Positions 1 through 11,599 of a stretch of 64,000 nucleotides of DNA are shown here, piece by piece (positions within the stretch are counted from its first letter, which is position 1; each line of letters starts with the position of its first letter). Below the pieces are notes generated by a model. That model ran no database searches, was not told the DNA's origin, and saw only the letters and a program-made list of their open reading frames with translations. This DNA is from Ailanthus altissimus (lineage: Eukaryota > Streptophyta > Magnoliopsida > Sapindales > Simaroubaceae): contig OX327697.1 of NCBI GenBank assembly GCA_946807835.1, positions 16,316,001-16,380,000 of the forward strand, in the 5' to 3' direction. The position numbers were made by a program, and so were the translations under genes.

Positions 1-195
1 ATTTTAAATGGATTACACTTAAAAATATACAAACAGAAGAAATGGAGTAAAACTGCAAGATTTAGGAACAACAACAAAAATAGGTACTAAAATGCAACGA
101 ATTCAAAGTTGCTAATCCACCACCTTAACGGTGAAGTACCTGTTGCTCCAACCGCAATTCCTAAGCCAAACACATTGCAGCAAAAGTAAGCATTC
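1..195 (+). repeat. Fragment of Athila-like LTR, repeated at 613-805
   Basis: This segment is nearly identical to 613-805, which lies inside the LTR at 518-1999; only a handful of single-base differences are visible. The two copies are 612 bp apart. Similarity stops at about 195, where this copy continues into unrelated sequence and the other continues into the LTR. It is either the edge of a second LTR cut by the window or one arm of a local duplication. Confidence 0.8.
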
Positions 196-517
196 ATTGC
201 TTACTTTTGCTAAGAAGACTACTGCATGAAAACCTCCCATTACAAGTGAGAAGGGGAAATAGGTAGTAGATCCTAACCCTTCGAGCACCAGTCTTACTAT
301 TTTGAGGGAAGAGCCTACAGATTGGGATACTTTCCATGAGCTAATAACTGAGAATCCTCTCACCTTGACCACAATTTGTTTCTTTACTACTTTTCAGAGC
401 ATGTACGAGCACTTGGTTCCTTTTTTTTATTTTTTATAATAAAAGCAGAGTATACTGTTGGCCCTTTTTGTTCTCATCAGATGTGGGATTAGGATCTTTT
501 TGTTGGCTTCCATATAT
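196..517 (+). other. Gene-like segment of unknown origin between two LTR pieces
   Basis: The base composition is more gene-like than the surroundings. A plus-frame reading from about 220 to 400 gives a hydrophilic peptide containing KPPITSEKGK and DWDTFHELITENPLTL, broken by one stop. An opposite-strand frame is also open (112-372), but I read it as the shadow. I do not recognise the protein. It may be a captured host gene fragment or a remnant of the flanking host locus. No promoter or splice signal is clear. Confidence 0.3.
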
Positions 518-1999
518 TGATAAAGGTATATTATCATATATTTTATCTCTATTTTACTTAAGAATTATTTATTTTTATAAAATTAAATGTCTATTTATGT
601 GCTTAATGCTTATTTTAAATGGATTACACTTAAAAATATACAAACAGAAGAAATGGAGTAAGACTGCAAGATTTAGGAACAACAACAAAAATAGGTACTA
701 AAATGCAATGAATTCAAAGTTGCTAATCCACCGCCTTAACGGTGAAGTACCTGTTGCTCCAACTGCAATTCCTAAGCCAAACACGTTGCAGTAAAAGTAA
801 GCATCGCCCCTGTGATGCTTGTATTCAAGAAGCCCTAATTTATTTACAAAAGGGCTACAACAATAAAGGTGTAATACTGTAGCGATAGAGAAACCAAGCA
901 TAGGCGCTGTAGTGGTGGAGAATTTCTGCCTTAGTAGTACAAATTTTCTTGAAATAAAGAAAAATACAACTTCAAGATTTAAATCAATCCCTATATAAAG
1001 GCTATTCATTTTAGCCCTAAGAGAACACACAACACAAGTCTTAGAGAGGAATTTGAGCATAATTAGAGTAATATTAAAGAGAAAAGCATAGGCGATTCAA
1101 GGAAGAGATTGTTGATGAATCTTTAGCGGATCAATCATCTACAATTCGACTTCTATATTGGTTTGCTTTTGGTTGTATCATGTTTATTTTATTTTTCAGC
1201 CATAATTCTTTTGTAATCAGGAACTAATTTCGTTTTTAGGGTTGTTACTTGAACTCAATATATGTGCTTAATTGTTGAATCTTCTTAATATTTATTGAAC
1301 TTAATTTCTTATTATTTAAATTATTTATTCTTAATACTTCATAATATCTGATCTATATTATAATTAAAATTATAAATACTTTAATAAACGTGAGAGAGGA
1401 ATCGTTGTATTAAAGACCTTGATAATTTTATGCATGACTGTCAAGAAATTTACAAGTTCTAACTTAAGATATAAATATACCTAATTGACATGTATATCCA
1501 ACAAGAATTGTCCTTAATGAATATTGATTTATTACAATTGCTATTGAGATATAGATATTTAGTGAATTAAGATATACTTACTTGACCTTGAGGGAGGCTT
1601 GTGAATACATTAGTATCTTGACGAATAATAAGAATTGAGGGATATAAATATTGAAGAATTAATCTTCAGAAAATATATTGAGGGATATAAATATTAAAGA
1701 ATTAATCTTCAGAAAACCTATTTAGGGATAATATTTAACCATAGGTTTTCTCTATATTATTATCTCATTGAGTATTTAAATTGTGTTATTTATTTTTTTG
1801 CCCTTTTATTTAGTTATTTAATTTTTGCAAATTGAGGATTTAATTTTTTAGACAATTACTTGAAAGACATAATTTTAGTACTTGGTTAAAAATAATATTT
1901 ATTCCTGTGAGTTAAATATCCGACTTTATAGGCCCCTTTATTTCTTATTACGATAGCGTATACTTATACTTAATTGTATGTTTAGAAAATACACCAACA
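518..1999 (+). repeat. LTR of Athila-like Ty3/gypsy copy 1
   Basis: It starts with TGATAAAGG and ends in CA, about 1,480 bp long. It aligns over its whole length with the LTRs at 5418-6714, 29957-31443 and 39820-41254. Shared landmarks are the TATGTGCTTAATTG block near 1260 and the GATAGCGTATACTTATACTTAA block near 1950. A degenerate tRNA-Asp-type primer binding site follows, and then gag, so this is a 5' LTR. A TATA-like CTATATAAAG lies near 992. Confidence 0.85.
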
Positions 2000-2022
2000 A
2001 ATTTTTAGTACCATTACCAAAG
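2000..2022 (+). other. Degenerate primer binding site (tRNA-Asp type)
   Basis: The stretch directly after the LTR reads like a mutated form of the TTTGACACCGTTGCCGGGAA site at 31446-31466, with many C and G bases changed to T and A. Athila-group elements use tRNA-Asp at this site. The mutations fit an old, methylated and deaminated copy. Confidence 0.5.
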
Positions 2023-2179
2023 ATAATATTTTGTTTTTACTATTATTAATATCAATCTTTCTTGTTTTTTTACTTCCAAATATTTATTTATTTATTTAGT
2101 TATTCTTGTTTTAGTTTATTTTATTGTGTCTTTTATTTTCTTTTTTGTTTTAATTTTCAATAGGATACTTTAATAGTTC

Positions 2180-3946
2180 ATGCGACAATATAAAAGTGAA
2201 GACTTAACTAGTTTTGATCCCAAAATTGAAAGAACTTTAAGGAGGATAAAAAGAGAACAAAGCCAAATCAATACCTTGGAAGATCAAGTGCCAAATGCAC
2301 TCGTTGGAGAGCCTAGACTGCTAAGGGAATATGCTGTCCCTTTAGCCAATGAAATCCATTCAAGCATACAAAAAGCAATCATCCAAGCAAAAAATTTTGA
2401 GATCAAGCCAAGCATCATTCAAATGCTCAAAGATTCAGTTAAACTCAGTAGCCTTGCAAAAATCTAGGTAGTGATATTGTAGTGCCAAAAAATGAAGTTG
2501 TAGCATGGGAATAGTAAAAATAAATAGTAATTACTGTTTGTGAGTACTGTTTATATGAATAGTACCCTTGCATCGGCGCCAATTCGGGTATAATCTCTAT
2601 ACCATAATGCCAAGAAATGGCACGACGATGCTAATTGATGTAGAAATTTTCAAATTTTCCCTAATTTTGGAACCTAAAAAGAGAAAACTAAAGGTTTCAT
2701 TTGAGAAAGAGGAAGAGGGCACGAAATAGAGAGAGAAATTAGAGCTTTTAGTGAGAGAAACACATTGGAGCTTGAATTTGGAGAAGATTATCGAATATTG
2801 AAGGCTTTCAACCATCTTTCAAACTAGTTCCATCTTTCTCTTTATCTCATTTACATTTAAATTAAAAATGTAATTGAGATTTGTGCTATTTTGAACATGA
2901 GTGCTTTTATGAACATTCAGATTGATGAAATTGGGTATTTCACTATGAATAGCTAGATTACATGTTATAGGGCTTGATGGAACTTTATTGAACACTATAT
3001 GTTAATGTTGTTATGTGATTAATGACTATTTGATGTTTATTCATTTATGCTTTTTATATGCTTAATGCTTCCAATTTCATTGAGAGATGGATTAGATGTT
3101 TTAAACAATTTAGGTTATGTACTTAGGAGAGTCTAATCCATATATTGGTTGTAAAAAGCATAACTTTGAATTTATTGAGTTGGAAGACTAACAAACTTAG
3201 GGTAATCATATAAGGGTAGCTTAATGTATATTTGTATAATGAGTTAGATAGAGATAACAACTTAGTTGTATATGCATAGAGTCTCATTCAACATTCGTGA
3301 GAGGTAATGAGATTATCATACACCCTTAATTAATGAATGCATAAAATGAGTTGTTAATCACTAATGATAAAGAGCATAGAAATAATTGAGGGATATCAAG
3401 TCCCTAAAACCCATTGCCATAGAACTTTCATATATTTAATTTACCAAGTTATTTAGTTTTAAACATTTTTAATTTCATAATTCAACTTATCCTTTATATT
3501 AGCCTAGATAACGTTAGGTTGTCAATAATATAGTACTTAGTATTAGTTTAGAATCTAATCCTCGTGGGACGATACTTACTCATCATTATATTACTTGATC
3601 ATGACCCAAGCACCTGTGGTTTCAATTCATGTGTGTATAATTTCGCGAACAATCTACTTGTAGAGATGGCTTCTAATAGCTATCAATGGCCTGCAAAGAG
3701 AACAAGCTCAAGAAAAATCATTAGAGTATATGAGATAGATGCCTTTGATTACATTAACTGCCCAAGTCAATCTTTTATCCAAGTAATTAAATACCTTGGG
3801 AGTCAATGCAATCAAGAACCAACCAATTACTTACAATTTTTGTGGAGATAATCATATTAATGGTTAGTGCATGGAGACGACATAATATGTGGGGAATTAC
3901 AACCGTAACAACCCCAATTCTAACTACCACATTCTAGGATAGAGGA
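2180..3946 (+). pseudogene. Athila-like gag, two pieces, copy 1
   Basis: This is the capsid-polyprotein gene of the Ty3 element that starts at 518. The N-terminal 95 residues (2180-2467) match the start of the gag at 31570, including SEDL, LREY, the GIHSSIQ-like EIHSSIQ and NFEIKP...IQMLKDS. The reading resumes at about 3652 with YQWPAKRTSSRKI, which matches YQWPTEMSITRKI at 32326. Between the two pieces is a solo LTR (2467-3651). About 450 bp of gag are also missing compared with the copy at 31570, so a deletion came before or with the insertion. The gag ends abruptly at 3946, where a minus-strand Ty3 element has inserted. It is not functional. Confidence 0.8.
2467..3651 (+). mobile_element. 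Solo LTR of another Ty3/gypsy family
   Basis: The block is about 1,185 bp, splits gag, and carries LTR 3'-end hallmarks: the CCTCGTGGGACGATACTTAC block near 3562 and a terminal TTTCGCGAACA. The 5-bp word ATCTA lies directly before (2462-2466) and after (3652-3656), as expected of a target duplication. The 5' end reads GG rather than TG, so either the terminal base has mutated or the boundary is a few bases off. Confidence 0.65.
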
Positions 3947-5412
3947 TGTTTATGCTTAAAATGTAATGCGGTTATCACAGTATAGATTAAGGTGTCGATC
4001 CCACGAAGAAGTTTTCAGAAAAATAGGTTAGCAAAATAAAATTATTAAAACACTAATGAAAGAGAAAATTGAATGTGATATTGATATAGAGAAGATAAAA
4101 TTAAATGTGAATTAAGAAATAAAATGGTAATGATGTGAGCAAGGCTTCGGGAGTCACTAATATGCTTCATAAATATATTATATACTTTGATTCAATATTT
4201 ATAGCTTAATTGAAAGTTTCACATCCCAAACAGTCAATCAGAAGATATGTATAATATAACACATTAATAATAAATGTATTTGACATGACAAAACTCTTTG
4301 AAAATATTATTACAAACTATGTTCATCTATACAAGTTATCTAAGATCGACAATATATCATTTTGACAATATTACAGTAAAGGATTAACTTGTAAAATGAT
4401 GCAACTAGTAACAATTATAATTCGGCAAGAATCACATAAAGAAAGCATGAATGAAAATATATGAAACATGAGAATTATAATATTTGGATTATAGAAAAGT
4501 AATAGATAAGAGTTTAGAGACAATAAACTTACAACATTGTAGCTCTTAACAATGAATCAAAGTTTAAAAATAGATATATTACACATATAAGTTCATCTCT
4601 AACATTGTCAAGAACTTTATCCTAACTTACAATTTGTTCTTTTGAATATTAAAAGAAAGTATTTGAGAGAATTGTAAGACATCAAAAACATCCATTAGCC
4701 TTCTAAAGGTGTCCTTATATAGGCAATGAATGAGAACATATTTAGTGTGACTTTAATCAATATCATTTTTAGCCACCAACACCTTCACCTAATTGAAGCA
4801 CCTTTTTGACAATAGATACAATTGAGGTAGCCTTTATGGTCAACATGATAATTCTAAACTTTTGTCTCTTCTTTTCATAGGCACTAGGTTTATGCAATTT
4901 GAATTAGTATCCAATGAGATATAATCAAATTACCAAGCCATGTCAAATTTCAGCCAACAACTCTTTTATCAAATTGCAACCCGATTTAGACTATAATAAC
5001 GCCTATGTTGGAATTTGGTGTCAAGAGAAGCATTATAGATAATTAACTCAGAATTTACTAGCTTTAAGAATTATACTGATTGAATATGTATTTTGTGAAA
5101 TATGGTCCAAATATGGGAGAGGGGTCAAGCTAAGCAAAAGTTGTAATTCAATTCTATTATATCCCAATTTTAGCCCATTAAATGTTGGATTTGGGTTTTT
5201 GACTATTCTTTACTTTTGTGTAAGATTGAGTCATGTAACTTCAAGTTTAAGAATTTATCCATTTCAATTTCTACATTGAGAGTTATACTCATTTTTTTTA
5301 AACTTGTGCAAATAGCATTCACTAATCACAATTTAAGAACCACACTTTATTTTAAGTTTAAAAATAAAAAAATGCTAAAATTAGTGACATTCTAAATATT
5401 AAATAGTAATTG

Positions 5413-6719
5413 AATCTTGATAAGGGCAAAATTGTCATATATTTTCTCATGATTTGATTTCGATATTTTATTATTTTATGAGAATAGATGGCTATTTATG
5501 TGCTTTATTGTTATTTATAGGGATTTGAACGAAATTTAAAGAAATACGAGTCCAGCGCCCCCGCGCTGGACTAAAATGCAAAGTTTTCAAAATATGAGTC
5601 CAGCCCCCCCCGCGCCACAAGTATTGTTGCCCCAGCGCTGTAATAGTGATCGAAATAAGAAATACGACCTGTTGAAGTCGCATCTGGCGCCCCAGTGACA
5701 ACAGCATAGTGCGCCAGCGGTAGCGCGAATCCTAGTGCGACTAGAATTGAGTTTTTCAAGTTCAAATCAAACCCTATAAAAGACCACTCGACCCCAAACG
5801 TAAAGGGGGGACCAAAAAAAGAATCTAGAGTAAGAAAAAGAGAACTTAGAGCAGTTCAAGAGCATTAAGAATCCAGAGCAACATCAATCAAGAGCAATTC
5901 GACGTCTACATCGGTTTGCGATTGATTGTATCATGTTTTATTTTTATTTTTATTGCTGTGATTCTCTTGTAGCTATGAACTAATTTATTTTATAGAGTTA
6001 ATATTTGAACTCAATATGTGCGCTTAAATTGTCATATCTTTTAGTATTTAATAAACTTAGTCATTTATTATTTAAATTACTTGTGTTTAATGCTTCAATA
6101 TATCTGGCCAATATATGGTGAATGAGTTGGTAATATTATTGATAAACTCGAAAGAGGAATCATAATATTTAGACCTAGGTAATTTGATGCATTATTGTAG
6201 AGTAACATTCAATGTTGCATATGCAAGTTTCAACTTAGGATAGGAATATACCTAGTTGGCATGTATAATCAATAAGACTTAATCTTAATGAACCTTAGTT
6301 TATTACAAGTACCATAGGAATATAGGTATTTGGTAAATTAGGGTATACTTGCATGACCTTGGAAGAGGCTTGTGAATACATTAGTGTCTTGATCAATAAT
6401 AAAGACTAAGTGAGTTAAATATTAGAGGATTAATCATTAGAAAGCATATTGAGGGATAATATTAATCCTATGTTTTCTCTACATTGCTATCACCATATTT
6501 CTCTTTGCATTGTGTTTTTATTTTTATATTTTCTACATTCATTCTTAGATTTTTATTTTTTTTAAATAATTATTAGAAAGATATAATTTTTGTAATTGGT
6601 TTAAAGGAAGAAATTATTCCTGTGGGTTCAACATCCGACTAATTAGTCCCTTTATTATTTACATACGATAGTGTATACTTGCACTTAATTATAAGATATA
6701 GAAATATCGCATCAAATCT
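5413..6719 (+). mobile_element. Solo Athila-like LTR with AATCT target duplications
   Basis: The LTR proper is 5418-6714 (1,297 bp), from TGATAAGGGC to AATATCGCATCA. It is flanked on both sides by AATCT (5413-5417 and 6715-6719), so it is a clean solo LTR left by recombination between the two LTRs of a complete element. It belongs to the same family as 29957-31443. A good TATA box (TATAAAAG) lies at 5775-5782. The leader contains a GC-rich block at about 5550-5640 with CCAGCGC motifs. Confidence 0.92.
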
Positions 6720-6890
6720 CTTAACAAATATGCATTTTAATGTATTCATCACAGCCCTAACTAGCTTATTACTAGTCCATAGCAATTCAAGCAAAAATGG
6801 AATATGCAAAACTACTTAAGCATTTCAAGCAAAAAGATAATTCAAGATCACTATTGCTATTAAGATTTTTTCAACTATAACTTTTAAAAT

Positions 6891-6908
6891 TGTGTGTGTG
6901 TGTGTGTG
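6891..6908. repeat. (TG)n microsatellite
   Basis: Nine uninterrupted TG units lie inside the LTR sequence of the minus-strand Ty3 element. Confidence 0.95.
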
Positions 6909-7994
6909 AACTAAGCCGTAACCTTCTTATCACAAACCACAATATCTATAGCCTTGAGAATTTCTCCAAGTAAAAGCCTCAACTCCACATCTTTACAGAT
7001 GTATGACTATTTAAAATGTTAGGATTTCTCTCATAGAGTTGAAAAATAGTTAAACACTCAAGAAAAAGTCAATTTTAAGGATATACATACAAACTAACAT
7101 TGATCTAACGATAGAAAAATTAATCATTTAGAAATGAATTATTCTTGACACACACTAGCTTTAGTACTTCAATTGTCTTATGAAAATAATACAAATATAG
7201 CTTGGTGAGAAAACTTTCCTACAAAATATTTATCTTCTAAAATTGAATGAAGACTTTATTAAACTAATTTGATTCTTTTTTTCTCTCCCTTTTTTGTGTT
7301 GTTTTTTCATTTCTTTTGGTATTATTTTTTTTTGAAGAATATAAGAAAGAAATTAAAAACAGTTTCTCACCAAAATATATTACACACAATTTGAAAATTC
7401 ACTTTAAATCATCCTTCAGCTATGCAATCAACTTATTCCTTAATTCGAATAATATCATTCTAAACAAAAATTAACCTATTCAAAAGATCAATGAAACTTC
7501 GTACAATGTTTTCTTAACCTTTTCACTTACTCATAAAAGATATGTGAATTAAAAAAATATATATTTAAACATGAGAATTCTCTTGGCTATACGTTGAATT
7601 ATTCATCTTACCACAAGGCTTAGTATTATGCTAAAAAATATTTCAAAAATCATTTTTTAGTAACCTAAATAGAAACAGTAACTCAAACCAAACAATTTTA
7701 AAATCATACCTAGGTAGAAAAATAAATTCCTTTATACAAGAATTACCAAGAATATATGCAACAAGCAACCATGCATAAAATATATCAAAATAATAGGAAG
7801 TTAGTTAAAATACGTTTCAAAAGTTAGAAAAAAAAAACCCTTACTCTACCATTCTTAATCTAATTGACATAGAATGCATTTTAAGAGTTCAAAAATGAAC
7901 TTTTAACTCTGCCACTTTAATCAAGTAGAAATGTTGGACCATATCAATTTTTTTCAAATTTTTTTTGGAATGCAAAATACAAGTTATGTCTACT

Positions 7995-8035
7995 ATCCTC
8001 CCCTTAAATCAGATTGAAACATTGCCCTCAATGTT
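7995..8035 (-). other. Polypurine tract and 3' motif of the minus-strand Ty3 element
   Basis: On the minus strand the sequence reads AACATTGAGGGCAATGTTTC followed by TTTAAGGGGAGGATAG. This pairing of a GAGGGCAATGTTT motif with a purine tract is common just upstream of the 3' LTR in plant Ty3 elements. It marks the start of the 3' LTR. Confidence 0.6.
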
Positions 8036-8189
8036 TCAATAGAAAGAGATAAAGTATAAGAGACATTACCTAAAATGCCAGTTATTCAAAAGAAACAAAC
8101 ATAGAAGACACTTAAGAAAATATAAACTAAAATAATGACACTAATAAACCAAAAAGTAAGAAAAATTTACAAACGAAGTGTTAGATTTA

Positions 8190-8815
8190 GTTTTCGCTTA
8201 TTATAGCCCACTGACCAATCTATCGAGTTGTTGCTGGGTTAGGTTTGTAGGTAACTGCTTGTAATTTTTCAATCAATTCTTTTGCATTGGTAGCAAAAAC
8301 AAGGACCAGTCACACTGAATATGAAATAAAATTATGTTCCATAGCTTGATCAAGAAAACAAAATAAAGAATCAAAAAAATTATTAACATTCAACAAACCT
8401 ATGGGTTTCTGATGAATATTCAGTTGGGTCTAAGAGGCAATTTAAAAAATACCTTCCAAGGTACCAAATCCACCTGGTAAAGTAATAAAAGAGTATTCAT
8501 AGTAAAGTATTCTACCTATACATTCATGCATGGATGAAACTCGTAATTCTTTCCATATTATTTTTCCAGTCAAGTTTCGCACGGCTAAAGTTGTAGGAAT
8601 AATACTTAAAATTTGACTTCCTCTTACATGTACAACTGTTGACACACACCCTATTAACCCAAGGCTACCCTATCAACATATTAAATAAAATTTTCTTGCA
8701 GCTAGTACTTTTCCTATATTGTTTGCTGCCTCGACAAACTCCTTATTTTTTTTTCAAGACTAGATCCATAAAATACACATATATTTCAAAATCATTGAAT
8801 TGAGGTTCCTTCCAT
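8190..8815 (-). pseudogene. LOG-like cytokinin riboside 5'-monophosphate phosphoribohydrolase retrocopy
   Basis: LOG enzymes release free cytokinin from cytokinin nucleotides. Read from an ATG at 8815, the translation follows the family from end to end: ICVFYGSS at the N terminus, FVEAANNIGKVLAARK, GSLGLIGCVSTVVHV, NLTGK, SSMHE, the signature LPGGFGTLE (about 8453-8478), [18 protein letters not shown], a [12 protein letters not shown] helix and LVLVFATNAKELIEKL. LOG genes normally have several introns, but here all parts are contiguous, so it looks like a processed copy. It is dead: stops occur in the first 30 residues and in the YGGG loop, there is a frameshift after GTLEG, and further stops follow. 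The catalytic Glu of PGGxGTxxE is Gly and the MHxR arginine is Cys. It lies in the same orientation as the retroelement, between integrase and the polypurine tract. Confidence 0.85.
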
Positions 8816-9119
8816 ATCTACACTAACTCTTATCTTAGTAAATGAAAATAAAAAAAATAAGGTGCTGTATTTATAGAGTACCTAATGATAACATCGATTT
8901 TAATAGTCCGACAATTGTCAAAAGAGATTTGAAAATAAACACAAAAATACAAAGATACCGACACACACACACATTATTCAACCAAAAGATTTAAATTTAA
9001 AATATTTATATAAGTAGCATTACTAGTTTTTGAAAAAAAGTTTAAAATTAAGAAGCATGCATATATACAAGTAGTTGTGATTGTGGCTTACATCTTTCTC
9101 TGGTTTTACATCTAGTAAT

Positions 9120-9507
9120 GGCTTAAACACCCTCTATGGGTCGGGGATAGGTTTTCCATCCAATTTTCTTATAAATTGGCAAATAAGGTCTTTTAGAATC
9201 AGATTCTGAGGCTATATCGTTGATGTTCATTTTTGAATTTATTTTATAAATCAAAATGTTCACGTTGCATGAGCCTACAAGAATGTGTTTCAAGAATCAA
9301 TAGAATATCATCCAAAGACTTCTTACTTAGTCCATCCTTAATGAACTGAAATTTATCTTCTTGATTTCTAGATGCAAATCCTAAAGAATGACAATTTCGG
9401 TTACAATTCCATCGATCACATTTATTATAGACTTGTAACCTTTTTGCTATTTGCCTTTTGGCATAAGAGCTTCTTCCAAGACCTGGCATAAAAAGAAACA
9501 AAATCAT
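9120..9507 (-). pseudogene. Unrecognised reading frame next to the LOG copy
   Basis: A minus-strand frame at 9244-9507 encodes 87 residues with a Cys/His-containing stretch (CDRWNCNRNCHSLGFASR) and an acidic LDDILLILETH segment. A second short frame just downstream (about 9120-9231) reads MNINDIASESDSKRPYLPIY before it stops. I do not recognise either. They sit between integrase and the LOG copy in the element's 3' region. They could be another captured host transcript or an extra ORF of the element. Confidence 0.35.
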
Positions 9508-9919
9508 TTATAGACTCACTAGATAATTGAACATTTACTTCGATTAACCAATGAATATCCACAGAGATATTCCTTAACATTAATAGCCTTAGTCTTTCAA
9601 GTCGTGCTTTGTAAATATTAAGTAGAGCATTGTAAGGCAGTGAAGGAAGGCATTTTTAAAGTTGGCAAAAATTATATCCATTTTGTAAGAAAACAAAAAA
9701 GAGAATGGATGAATGCACAATTTTGGAGATAATTTTTAGGAAATGAAAAATCGAATTTAATAGCCACGGAGTACCGTATCTGCCACTTGATCGGGAAACA
9801 AAATCACACAGATGAGAAAAAAACTATAAAAGAAAATAAAAGAAAAAAATCCAAAACAAAATTCTAAACATAAAATATTTACAAAATATAAAATATGGTA
9901 CAGAGAGATTAAACTCGAT

Positions 9920-11577
9920 CAAGCATGATAGATAGAAACTACAAGAGGGATCTCATCTAGGTACATAGAGTGATCTACCTTTTCCACATAGCTTTTCAAC
10001 CGCTGTCTATTCACTTTGAAAATTCGCCAATCAGTAGAGTCTTTGATTTCGACAGCACCTTTAGAAAAAATGTGCCTTATCATAAATAGACCACTCTATT
10101 GAGATCTCAACTTTCTAGGGTGTATATACAATCTAGAAGCATAAAGATAAACCAATTGATTAAATTTAAAGTGTTTCCTTGAGATCTGTTTGTCATGAGC
10201 CACTTCATATTAGCTTTGTAAATCATAGAGTTGTCATATGCATCATTTTGTTGCTCTTCTATTTATGATAATTGTAACTTTCTTTGAAGACCTACAGTGC
10301 TCAAATCAAAATTAAGGGCTTTGATAGCCTAGGCTTTATGCTATAGCATAACAAGTAAATTGCAAGCTTTCCTATAGACAAGTCAATATGGAGACATTCC
10401 TAAGATGGTTTTGTATACAGTGTGATATGCCTATAATTCATCAAAAAGGCATAGAGACCAATCTTTTCGATTCAGGTTAACTATCTTTTTCAAAATCTAT
10501 TTAACCTCTCTATTTGCTAGCTCGACTTGTCCGTTTGTCTGCGGATAGTATGCAGTAGAAACTTTGTGAAGAACACCATACCTGTGCATCAAAGCTTCAA
10601 AAGAATGCTTATAGAAATGCGTTCTTTGGTCACTAATGATGACACGTGGTGTGTCATACCTAGATAACACATTTTTTTAAATAATGTTACCATAGTTGTG
10701 TTATCATTAGTACAACAAGCTATGCCAAACAGATTTTGAGTTAAGTAGACATGAATTAAAAGAATCACCAAAAATAGTCAAATTATCCATAAAACTTCCA
10801 TGCATTGTTTAATTATATTAGAGAAAATACTTAGTATACAATGTTGAAAAGCAGCTGATGTATTACATAATCTAAATAGCATTCTACGAAAAGCATAAGT
10901 ACCAAAAAGGCATGTAAAAGTGATTTTTTCTTAATCTTCTATAGTTATTTCAATTTGGTAGTATCCTGAATACCATCAAGTAAGCAATAAAAGGGATGAC
11001 CAGCTACACGTTCTAAGATTTGGTCGATAAAAGGCAATGAAAAATAGTCTTTCCTGGTGCCTATGTTTAGTTTCCTATAATCAATGCACATTCGCTAGCC
11101 ACTCACTACCCTAGTTGGAACAGGTACCCCATCCTTATTTGCAACCACAGTAACCCCAGATTTCATAGGAACTACTTGTGTTGGACTTACCCATTGACTA
11201 TCAGAAATTGGGTAGATTATACCTGCATCTAATAGTTTTAAGACCTCTTTCTTTACCACTTCTTTCATTACTGGGTTAAGTCTTTTTTGGGGGTCTCTAT
11301 GGGGTTGGGCACCTTCCTCTAAATGAATTCCATAAGAGTATATTAATGGAGAAATGCCTTTAATATTAGCTAAGGTCCAATCCAGTGCAGACTTATGTTC
11401 TTTTAATAAATTTATCAATTTTTCATTTTGTTCAGCACTAAGTTCAGAAGAAATGATAATATGAAAGGCATCATATGGTTCAAAGAATTCATTTTTCAAA
11501 CCTTTGGGAAGTGGAAAAAGTTTGACTTGTGGTGTCTCAAGATTTGATGGTTTCAGTTTCTCCCTTCTTCGAGGCAA
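9920..11577 (-). pseudogene. Ty3 pol: reverse transcriptase and integrase remnant
   Basis: Reverse transcriptase starts near 11577. The connection to protease is followed by the LNPVMKEVVKKEVLKLLDAG and YPISDSQWVSPTQVVP blocks, then CIDYRKLN (about 11080), CLFGTYAFRRMLF and FMDNLTIFG (about 10768-10793). The usual FVDD catalytic pair is therefore MDN. The sequence then jumps directly into the integrase core (TPRVIIS-like block, then STAYYPQTNGQ near 10515-10550) and continues through the C-terminal AIKALNFDL, KLRSQWSGLF-like and FKVN blocks to about 9920. The RT thumb, RNase H and the integrase zinc finger are deleted. Many stops and frameshifts are present. Confidence 0.8.
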
Positions 11578-11599
11578 CTCTTCAAAGCGTGGTTGACAA

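Larger units (their letters stand above)
3947..7994 (-). repeat. 3' LTR of the minus-strand Ty3 element, interrupted
   Basis: It begins (plus sense) with TGTTTATGCTTAAAATGTAA and matches 14510-14651 and 63077-64000. The recognisable core is the CAGTATAGATTRAGGTGTCGAT block at about 3979. The right edge is inferred from the polypurine tract at about 8000 and is not confirmed by a second full copy. Without the inserted solo LTR (5413-6719) it would be about 2.7 kb. A short (TG)n run lies at 6891-6908. Confidence 0.6.
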
